From contig NZ_JAJHVV010000002.1 of NCBI RefSeq assembly GCF_023145695.1, positions 186,001 through 250,000 on the forward strand: 64,000 nucleotides of DNA, read 5' to 3'. The translations under genes and the position numbers were made by a program. Below the pieces are notes generated by a model. It ran no database searches, was not told the DNA's origin, and worked only from the letters and a program-made list of their open reading frames with translations. The DNA is from Vibrio amylolyticus. GTDB lineage: Bacteria > Pseudomonadota > Gammaproteobacteria > Enterobacterales > Vibrionaceae. Numbering within the stretch: position 1 is the stretch's first letter; each line of letters opens with the position of its first letter. Shown here one piece after another: positions 58,194-64,000 of the stretch.

Positions 58194-58967
58194 ATGCTGA
58201 TTGTTATCTCGCCGGCTAAGACGTTGGATTATGAGTCACCCTTACCAACAGAACAGTTCACACAGCCTGACTTTGTTGCCCACTCTAAAGAGCTTATTCA
58301 AGAGTGCAGAAAATTAACACCTGTCGACATTGCAGCGCTAATGAAGGTAAGTGACAAAATTGCAGGACTCAATGTGGCTAGATTTGAGCAATGGAGTGAG
58401 ACGTTTACATTCGAAAACTCTCGACAGGCTCTGTTTGCGTTTAAAGGGGATGTTTATACTGGGCTTGACGCCACTTCCCTGTCTCAAGAGAGTTTGGACT
58501 ATGCTCAAAGTCATCTAAGAATGTTATCGGGTTTGTACGGCCTACTTAAGCCGTTTGATCTTATGCAGCCTTATCGACTCGAGATGGGAACCAAGCTTGC
58601 GAACCCTCGTGGTGCCAATCTTTACCAATTTTGGGGGAACTTGATTACCGATAAGCTTAATGAGGCGATTAACGCTCAAGGCGATAATATTTTGGTTAAT
58701 CTGGCTTCTAATGAGTACTTTAAAGCGGTGAAACCAAAGGCATTGGATGCAAAAGTCGTTACTCCGGTATTTAAAGACTGTAAGAATGGTCAGTATAAAG
58801 TGATCAGCTTCCATGCTAAGAAAGCTCGAGGGTTGATGGCTCGTTATATTATCGAAAACCAAGTAGAAAGCATTGAAGGCTTAACTGGGTTTGATAGTGC
58901 AGGCTATTATTTTGTCGAAGAAGAATCTTCCCCAAGTGAACTCGTTTTCAAACGAGATGAGCAATAG
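58194..58967 (+). CDS. yaaA: peroxide stress protein YaaA
   Basis: A 257-residue DUF328/UPF0246 protein. In E. coli YaaA lowers free intracellular iron during peroxide stress and binds DNA. Conserved blocks: [60 protein letters not shown] and [23 protein letters not shown], the last including the helix-hairpin-helix-like region. The start is at the normal family position. A short gap with AAGGAG leads into the next small gene. Confidence 0.94.
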   Translation: MLIVISPAKTLDYESPLPTEQFTQPDFVAHSKELIQECRKLTPVDIAALMKVSDKIAGLNVARFEQWSETFTFENSRQALFAFKGDVYTGLDATSLSQESLDYAQSHLRMLSGLYGLLKPFDLMQPYRLEMGTKLANPRGANLYQFWGNLITDKLNEAINAQGDNILVNLASNEYFKAVKPKALDAKVVTPVFKDCKNGQYKVISFHAKKARGLMARYIIENQVESIEGLTGFDSAGYYFVEEESSPSELVFKRDEQ

Positions 58968-59031
58968 AGACTTTGACGCAAAAGACAGTGAAAAAATAGA
59001 CTGATTCTATAAAAGTGGAAGGAGCGTAGAA

Positions 59032-59187
59032 ATGTTGAGATGGTTAAAAGCATGGGTACAAAAGTACGACGCTTGGTGCCATTCTATGGGGTTAACGCCT
59101 GAGAATAAACGCAGCTGCGTTCCTTACCGAAAAGAGCCAAGTCGAGAGCAAGAAGTATCAAAGCATCCGACTGAACTTGGGTCATGA
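59032..59187 (+). CDS. small protein of the DUF5363 type
   Basis: A 51-residue frame (MLRWLKAWVQKYDAWCHSMG, then LTPENKRSCVPYRKEPSREQ) with a strong ribosome site (GGAAGGAG). The Trp-rich amphipathic N-terminal helix, the two Cys residues and the KRSCVPYRK motif match what I remember of DUF5363, a short gammaproteobacterial family of unknown function; that name is from memory. The frame ends 13 bp before the yjjV start, indicating a two-gene unit. Confidence 0.7.
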   Translation: MLRWLKAWVQKYDAWCHSMGLTPENKRSCVPYRKEPSREQEVSKHPTELGS

Positions 59188-59200
59188 TAAAGCGGCTTTT

Positions 59201-59977
59201 ATGACAAGGTTATTTGATACTCATTGCCATTTTGATTTTGATGGGTTTAAAGACAACTTCCTTGATGAATTAGCTGCCGCTCAGTCTAAAGGGGTAGAGC
59301 GGTTTTTGATTCCATCGATCAATGAAAGTAATTGGCAACGGGTTCAGTCACTCTCTAATTTGCATGCCAATATTTATCATGCCTTTGGCTTTCATCCTTA
59401 TTTTCTTAATGCTAGTGTCGATACCCAATTTGCGCATCTAATAGAGATCCTAGAAAGTCGCACTTCCCAATGTGTGGCGATAGGTGAGTGTGGGCTTGAT
59501 TTTATGATTGATGTCGATCATCAACTTCAAGAACGAACGTTGGTCAAACAAATAGAGCTTGCCCAGCAATATCGGCTTCCCGTTATACTGCATTGTCGTA
59601 AAGCACATCATCGTTTGCTTCCTATTTTAAGGCGATACCCTTTACCTAAGGGGGGCGTGCTACATGGTTTTTCAGGAAGCTACCAGCAAGCCATGTCGTA
59701 CATTGAATTAGGCTTCTATATTGGTGTTGGGGGGACGATTACATACCCAAGGGCGAATAAGACAAGGCAGGCTATTGCGAAATTACCATTAGACTTTCTG
59801 GTTATTGAAACGGATGCCCCAGATATGCCTATGTGCGGTTTTCAAGGGCAAAAAAATCACCCCAAAATGTTACCCAATGTCTTACTAGAACTAGCTTTGC
59901 TGAAAAAACAACCAGAGCAAACGATTGCGCAATCGTTGTGGCAAAACAGCCATTTGCTCTTCTCTATTTGTGAATAA
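59201..59977 (+). CDS. yjjV: TatD-family metal-dependent hydrolase YjjV
   Basis: A 258-residue TIM-barrel hydrolase of the TatD family; E. coli members have DNase-type or general hydrolase activity. Metal ligands are visible in FDTHCHFDF (residues 5-13), GECGLDF, LHCRKAHH, LHGFSGS and ETDAPDMP. The segment GVGGTITYPRANKTRQAIAKLPLDFL and FQGQ...NHP match E. coli YjjV, itself a neighbour of the deo operon, as here. ATG 59201 fits the family; a TTG at 59177 overlaps the preceding small gene. The ribosome site is weak, so coupling to that gene is likely. Confidence 0.88.
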   Translation: MTRLFDTHCHFDFDGFKDNFLDELAAAQSKGVERFLIPSINESNWQRVQSLSNLHANIYHAFGFHPYFLNASVDTQFAHLIEILESRTSQCVAIGECGLDFMIDVDHQLQERTLVKQIELAQQYRLPVILHCRKAHHRLLPILRRYPLPKGGVLHGFSGSYQQAMSYIELGFYIGVGGTITYPRANKTRQAIAKLPLDFLVIETDAPDMPMCGFQGQKNHPKMLPNVLLELALLKKQPEQTIAQSLWQNSHLLFSICE

Positions 59978-60021
59978 AATCCAAAGAATATGTACGATAG
60001 ATGAATGCTAAGCTTACTTTG

Positions 60022-60116
60022 TGTGAGCTGCGTCACACATGTGAGTGAATCAACTGTGTGTCTTAACAGAAAGTGTGAACGTGCCATTACTTTATCCTAT
60101 TCGTGGTGCGTATAAT
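60022..60116 (+). promoter_or_regulatory. nupC promoter with CRP sites (CytR-type layout)
   Basis: A perfect TATAAT at 60111-60116 predicts a start point near 60122. A near-ideal CRP site TGTGA-GCTGCG-TCACA (60022-60037) is centred about -92.5, and a weaker one (TGTGA at 60074-60078 plus a poor right half) is centred about -40.5. Tandem CRP sites about 52 bp apart are the hallmark of CRP/CytR-regulated nucleoside promoters in E. coli, with CytR binding in between. Confidence 0.7.
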
Positions 60117-60182
60117 TACTCCTGCTTTTTAGCTTCCACTTTGTTACACGCCAATAAATAACTAATAAGGAAATCATAAACT

Positions 60183-61448
60183 ATGAGCCTGTTTATGAGT
60201 ATCGTCGGGATGTTCGTTCTGCTTGGACTAGCAGTACTATTATCTGACAACCGCAAAGCGATCAACCTAAGAACTGTAGGTGGCGCATTCGCAATTCAAT
60301 TTATTTTGGGTGCATTTATTCTTTACGTTCCTTGGGGACAAGAGCTGCTGAAAAGCTTCTCTGACGGAGTATCAAATGTAATCGCATACGGTAATCAGGG
60401 CACAGAATTTATTTTCGGTGGTCTAGTATCAAACAAGATGTTTGAATTATTCGGTGGCGGTGGCTTTGTCTTCGCATTCCGCGTACTTCCTACACTAATC
60501 TTCTTCTCTGCATTCATCTCTGTACTTTACTACATTGGCGTTATGCAATGGGTTATCAAGATTCTTGGTGGCGCACTGCAAAAAGCATTGGGTACTTCTC
60601 GTGCAGAATCAATGTCAGCAGCGGCTAACATTTTCGTAGGTCAAACAGAGGCGCCTCTAGTAGTTCGTCCTTTCGTACCTAAGATGACTAAGTCTGAGCT
60701 ATTCGCTGTAATGTGTGGTGGCCTAGCTTCTATCGCTGGTGGTGTACTAGCAGCGTTTGCTGGTATGGGCGTTCCAATTGAATACCTAGTAGCGGCATCT
60801 TTCATGGCTGCTCCTGGTGGTCTATTGTTTGCAAAAATTATCATGCCTGAAACAGATACGCCTGATGATGAACTAGGTGATGACATCGATGGCGGCGCTG
60901 ACAAGCCTGCTAACGTTATCGATGCAGCCGCTGGCGGTGCAGCAATGGGTCTACAACTGGCTCTAAACGTTGGTGCAATGCTATTAGCATTCATCGGTTT
61001 GATTGCTCTTGTAAACGGTATGCTTGGTGGTATCGGTGGTTGGGTCGGTATGCCTCACCTAACACTTGAACTGATTCTAGGTTGGATATTCTCTCCACTA
61101 GCATTCGTTATTGGTGTTCCATGGTCTGAAGCAACACTTGCAGGTTCTTTCATCGGTCAGAAGATCGTTGCAAACGAATTCGTAGCATACGTTGCATTCT
61201 CTCCATACCTAGCTGATAGCGCTGAAATCATTCTTTCTGATAAAACGAAAGCTATCATCTCATTCGCTCTATGTGGCTTCGCAAACCTTTCTTCTATTGC
61301 GATCCTACTAGGTGGCCTTGGTAGCCTAGCTCCAAGCCGTCGCCAAGAAATTGCTCGCATGGGTATGAAAGCTGTTGCCGCTGGTACACTTTCGAACCTA
61401 ATGGCAGCAACAATTGCTGGTTTCTGTTTAAGCCTTGCGGCTCTTTAA
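60183..61448 (+). CDS. nupC: concentrative nucleoside transporter NupC
   Basis: A 421-residue inner-membrane symporter of the CNT family importing nucleosides with H+ or Na+. It has about 8-10 helices; landmarks are [29 protein letters not shown] (the substrate-binding helix-loop), [31 protein letters not shown] [14 protein letters not shown] and a polar loop [14 protein letters not shown]. Codon use is strongly biased toward preferred codons, suggesting high expression. AAGGAAAT precedes the start. It feeds the deoC/deoA salvage genes downstream. Confidence 0.94.
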   Translation: MSLFMSIVGMFVLLGLAVLLSDNRKAINLRTVGGAFAIQFILGAFILYVPWGQELLKSFSDGVSNVIAYGNQGTEFIFGGLVSNKMFELFGGGGFVFAFRVLPTLIFFSAFISVLYYIGVMQWVIKILGGALQKALGTSRAESMSAAANIFVGQTEAPLVVRPFVPKMTKSELFAVMCGGLASIAGGVLAAFAGMGVPIEYLVAASFMAAPGGLLFAKIIMPETDTPDDELGDDIDGGADKPANVIDAAAGGAAMGLQLALNVGAMLLAFIGLIALVNGMLGGIGGWVGMPHLTLELILGWIFSPLAFVIGVPWSEATLAGSFIGQKIVANEFVAYVAFSPYLADSAEIILSDKTKAIISFALCGFANLSSIAILLGGLGSLAPSRRQEIARMGMKAVAAGTLSNLMAATIAGFCLSLAAL

Positions 61449-61487
61449 TAGAATTCGGTAATTAATATATAGACGCCTTAATACATC

Positions 61488-61522
61488 GCCCCGTAGCAAG
61501 AAATTGCTGCGGGGCTTTTTTC
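61488..61522 (+). terminator. intrinsic terminator of nupC
   Basis: GCCCCGTAGCAA, loop GAAA, TTGCTGCGGGGC (one T-G wobble), then T6. Confidence 0.92.
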
Positions 61523-61674
61523 GTTTTTGGCGGTCAGGATTTGTTTTTCATCGCTCGATGACGGCTTAAAGTCGCTGAGATAGAAGTCAATAAACCTGAA
61601 TTTAGGAAAGAGCGTAATATTTTTGAGATACAAACCGTTTGCGTTTTATGTGACGCTACAGTTTTGCGATGAAT

Positions 61675-61711
61675 ATCTATACTGTATAGATTAAGCAACA
61701 GCAATGCTGTT
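61675..61711. promoter_or_regulatory. twin odd palindromes upstream of the deo genes
   Basis: ATCTATAC-T-GTATAGAT (61675-61691, 17 bp) and AACAGCA-A-TGCTGTT (61697-61711, 15 bp) are two perfect palindromes with single-base centres, 5 bp apart. The first contains a TATACT -10-like hexamer, so a repressor bound there would block transcription. A half CRP-like element TGTGA lies at 61649-61653. The regulator is unknown; the sequence is not the E. coli DeoR or LexA operator. Confidence 0.5.
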
Positions 61712-61714
61712 TGA

Positions 61715-61969
61715 GTGGTTAATGTCACTTGGCGGCAACATATCTCAAAACAGGCAAATGATTTGCCTACGCATGCACTCTGTTTTTTGATTCAAGTGAT
61801 CACTGAATGTTGTGCCATGTACCATTTGGTACTGTGCGGTGACAAGGATAGCAATCAATACATGTTCGCTGTATGTATTGAGTCTTCAAGGAACCAAGTC
61901 CGTTCATTTAAGGCTACTGGGCTAATTATCGAGGTCACAACTAAAGATCTCATGCTCAGTGGTAAATGA
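61715..61969 (+). CDS. hypothetical protein upstream of deoC (doubtful)
   Basis: An 84-residue frame with a GTG start (MVNVTWRQHISKQ) and no good ribosome site, 26 bp before deoC. It has four cysteines (CFLIQVITECC, LCGDKD, FAVCIESS). A shorter version could begin at an internal ATG (MYHLVLCGD). Its place between the palindromes and deoC would make it the first gene of the deo transcript. No family recognised; it may be real or only a long leader. Confidence 0.35.
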   Translation: MVNVTWRQHISKQANDLPTHALCFLIQVITECCAMYHLVLCGDKDSNQYMFAVCIESSRNQVRSFKATGLIIEVTTKDLMLSGK

Positions 61970-61995
61970 ATTGAAACTATTGATCGGAGATAGAA

Positions 61996-62772
61996 ATGAG
62001 CGATTTAAAAGCAGCAGCACTACGCGCACTTAAATTAATGGATCTTACAACGCTAAACGATGATGACACTGATGAAAAAGTGATTGCACTTTGTCGCGAT
62101 GCGAAAACAGCCGTTGGAAACACTGCTGCTATCTGTATTTACCCTCGATTCGTCCCTATCGCGAAGAAAACGCTTCGTGAACAAGGCACACCAGAGGTGC
62201 GTATTGCTACTGTGACCAACTTCCCTCACGGTAACGACGATGTTGCTATTGCGGTCGCTGAAACTAAAGCGGCTGTTGCTTATGGCGCAGATGAAGTGGA
62301 TGTGGTTTTCCCATACCGCGCACTGATTGCTGGTAATGAAGAAGTTGGTTTTGAGCTAGTTAAGCAGTGTAAAGAAGCGTGTGGTGACATTCTTCTTAAA
62401 GTGATCATAGAAACGGGTGAACTGAAAGAAGAAGCGTTAATCAAAAAAGCCTCTCAAATCTGTATTGAAGCGGGTGCTGATTTTATTAAAACGTCGACGG
62501 GTAAAGTGCCAGTTAATGCAACACCTGAATACGCGCGTATGATGCTTGAAGTTATTCGTGACATGGGCGTTGCTAAAACAGTAGGTTTCAAACCTGCTGG
62601 TGGTGTTCGTACCGCTGAAGATGCGCAAGCATACCTAGGTATGGCGGATGAGCTACTTGGCGCTGAGTGGGCAGATAACATGCATTACCGCTTTGGTGCA
62701 TCAAGCCTGCTAACTAACCTATTAAATACATTAGAAGTAACAGACGAGACAGCAGATCCAGCAGCGTACTAA
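61996..62772 (+). CDS. deoC: deoxyribose-phosphate aldolase
   Basis: A class I aldolase of 258 residues splitting 2-deoxyribose-5-phosphate to glyceraldehyde-3-phosphate and acetaldehyde. The Schiff-base lysine is Lys165 in FIKTSTGK (equivalent to E. coli Lys167), and the second lysine is in [16 protein letters not shown] precedes the start. It heads the deoC-deoA pair for deoxynucleoside catabolism. Confidence 0.96.
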   Translation: MSDLKAAALRALKLMDLTTLNDDDTDEKVIALCRDAKTAVGNTAAICIYPRFVPIAKKTLREQGTPEVRIATVTNFPHGNDDVAIAVAETKAAVAYGADEVDVVFPYRALIAGNEEVGFELVKQCKEACGDILLKVIIETGELKEEALIKKASQICIEAGADFIKTSTGKVPVNATPEYARMMLEVIRDMGVAKTVGFKPAGGVRTAEDAQAYLGMADELLGAEWADNMHYRFGASSLLTNLLNTLEVTDETADPAAY

Positions 62773-62813
62773 ACGTTACTGGCTTTGAACTGAAAATAAT
62801 AAGTCTGATTCGT

Positions 62814-62847
62814 GGAGTGGCTAGGTCGAGTTGATCTAGTTAGCTCC
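62814..62847 (+). repeat. intercistronic hairpin between deoC and deoA
   Basis: GGAGTGGCTAG pairs with CTAGTTAGCTCC around an 11-nt loop (one bulge, wobble pairs). There is no T-tract, so it is more likely an mRNA processing or stability element than a terminator. Confidence 0.45.
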
Positions 62848-62896
62848 ATATACCTCTTTACCTTACTAACCATGCTTAATCGCCTGGGAGGCTCTA

Positions 62897-64000
62897 ATGT
62901 CTTTATCTCAAACTTTCTTACCTCAAGAAATCATCCGCAAAAAGCGCGATAACGAAATTCTTACGAATGAAGAAATCAATTTCTTCATTCAAGGCATAGC
63001 AAAAAATACCGTATCTGAAGGCCAGATTGCCGCATTTGCAATGGCAATATTCTTTAATGAAATGACCATGCCAGAGCGAATTGCTCTCACGTGTGCGATG
63101 CGTGATTCAGGTATGGTGATCGACTGGGATTACATGAACTTTGATGGCCCAATTGTTGATAAACACTCGACGGGTGGTGTGGGCGATGTGACCTCATTAA
63201 TGCTTGGTCCTATGGTGGCAGCATGTGGTGGATTTGTTCCAATGATCTCTGGTCGTGGCTTAGGTCACACTGGCGGTACTCTCGATAAGCTAGAGTCTAT
63301 TCCTGGTTACAACATTACGCCAACTAATGATGTTTTTGGTCAAGTCACTAAAGAGGCTGGAGTGGCGATTATTGGTCAAACCGGAGATTTAGCGCCTGCA
63401 GATAAACGCGTATACGCGACTCGTGATATTACTGCTACCGTTGATAACATCTCATTAATTACCGCATCGATTCTGTCTAAGAAATTAGCGGCAGGTTTAG
63501 ATTCACTTGTGATGGATGTGAAGGTCGGTTCTGGCGCCTTTATGCCAACGTATGAAGCATCAGAAGAGTTAGCGAAATCAATCGTTGCCGTCGCGAATGG
63601 GGCAGGCACAAAGACAACCGCCATCTTAACGGATATGAACCAAGTTCTGGCATCATCAGCAGGTAACGCTGTTGAAGTTCGTGAAGCGGTGCAGTTTCTA
63701 ACAGGTGAGTATCGTAACCCTAGATTACTGAATATAACCCTAGCATCGTGTGCAGAAATGTTAGTGCTTGGCAATCTAGCGACTGACTCAGAAGATGCTC
63801 GCGCTAAGTTAATGGAAGTTTTGGATAACGGCAAAGCTGCGGAGTGTTTCGGAAAAATGGTGGCCGGTCTTGGTGGACCTGAAGATTTTGTACAAAACTA
63901 TAATAACTACTTAGAAAAAGCAGAAATTATCAAACCGGTATACGCACTCGAAAGTGGCGTGGTATCTGCGATGGATACTCGTGCTATCGGTATGGCAGTG
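62897..64000 (+). CDS. deoA: thymidine phosphorylase (3' end beyond window)
   Basis: The first 368 codons of a pyrimidine-nucleoside phosphorylase that splits thymidine to thymine and deoxyribose-1-phosphate; E. coli DeoA has 440 residues, so about 70 are cut off by the window edge. The frame starts [19 protein letters not shown] after TGGGAGG. Signatures present: [49 protein letters not shown] and the phosphate/pyrimidine site residues therein. It follows deoC after 124 bp, the standard deo order. Confidence 0.95.
   Translation, partial: MSLSQTFLPQEIIRKKRDNEILTNEEINFFIQGIAKNTVSEGQIAAFAMAIFFNEMTMPERIALTCAMRDSGMVIDWDYMNFDGPIVDKHSTGGVGDVTSLMLGPMVAACGGFVPMISGRGLGHTGGTLDKLESIPGYNITPTNDVFGQVTKEAGVAIIGQTGDLAPADKRVYATRDITATVDNISLITASILSKKLAAGLDSLVMDVKVGSGAFMPTYEASEELAKSIVAVANGAGTKTTAILTDMNQVLASSAGNAVEVREAVQFLTGEYRNPRLLNITLASCAEMLVLGNLATDSEDARAKLMEVLDNGKAAECFGKMVAGLGGPEDFVQNYNNYLEKAEIIKPVYALESGVVSAMDTRAIGMAV

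Noticed and set aside
61675..61691. LexA box reading of the palindrome before deoC
   Set aside because: The LexA consensus needs CTGT-N8-ACAG; this palindrome has a 1-bp centre and different arms.

Overview
The window is ordinary chromosomal DNA of a marine gammaproteobacterium, almost certainly a Vibrio or close Vibrionaceae relative. The evidence is the GC content (low 40s by eye), an OmpU-type porin next to greA, a MepM/Shy-type endopeptidase beside tyrS, two tandem glutamate synthase operons, and the local orders arcB/arcA, thrABC, grcA/nfo/ung and nupC/deoCA. I see no phage, insertion sequence, integron, rRNA operon, CRISPR array, toxin-antitoxin pair or recognisable defence system. Nearly every gene is a core housekeeping gene, so the interest lies in leaders, small ORFs, regulatory architecture and a few residue-level oddities.

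Layout. 0.1-4.4 kb: RND efflux pair. 4.5-8.8 kb: M23 endopeptidase (reverse), tyrS, ybaN (reverse), then a CBS-less mgtE behind a structured leader with a tiny Pro-Pro peptide ORF. 8.9-11.4 kb: dacB and ompU (both reverse). 12-25.3 kb: the gene-expression block greA / yhbY (reverse) / rlmE-ftsH / folP-glmM-secG-tRNA-Leu(GAG) / tRNA-fMet-rimP-nusA-infB-rbfA-truB. The usual next gene, rpsO, is absent, so a synteny break lies at about 25.35 kb. 25.4-38.2 kb (all reverse): a DUF1499 lipoprotein, an E. coli-type gltB-gltD pair, then a second, divergent gltB-gltD pair. 38.8-45.4 kb: yhcC, a PAS-GGDEF diguanylate cyclase, arcB with a small coupled ORF in front, a lipoprotein, and arcA (reverse). 45.7-47.1 kb: DUF3293-rraA and a small outer-membrane protein (reverse). 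47.3-52.3 kb: thr attenuator (thrL) and thrABC. 52.3-56 kb: grcA (reverse) with two FNR boxes, nfo, a 39-residue basic small ORF, ung, a hemerythrin-like protein, and a DUF3545 gene (reverse). 56.6-64 kb: agcS, yaaA, a small gene plus the TatD-family yjjV, nupC, deoC, and deoA running off the end.

How the genes work together. The 12-25 kb block couples RNA polymerase fidelity (GreA), ribosome maturation (YhbY, RlmE, RimP, RbfA), translation initiation (tRNA-fMet, IF2), transcription elongation (NusA), tRNA modification (TruB) and membrane quality control (FtsH). The 25-53 kb part joins nitrogen assimilation (GOGAT) with redox sensing (ArcB/ArcA, FNR boxes, GrcA) and threonine synthesis. The right end is nucleoside salvage: CRP/CytR-type control of nupC, then deoC and deoA.

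Best second-look items: the mgtE leader, the missing second redox cysteine of ArcB (Tyr at 241), a perfect FNR box in front of DUF3293-rraA, uncharacterised small ORFs before arcB and between nfo and ung, twin palindromes before deoC, and the truB/rpsO break. I did not find a convincing previously undescribed multi-gene system.
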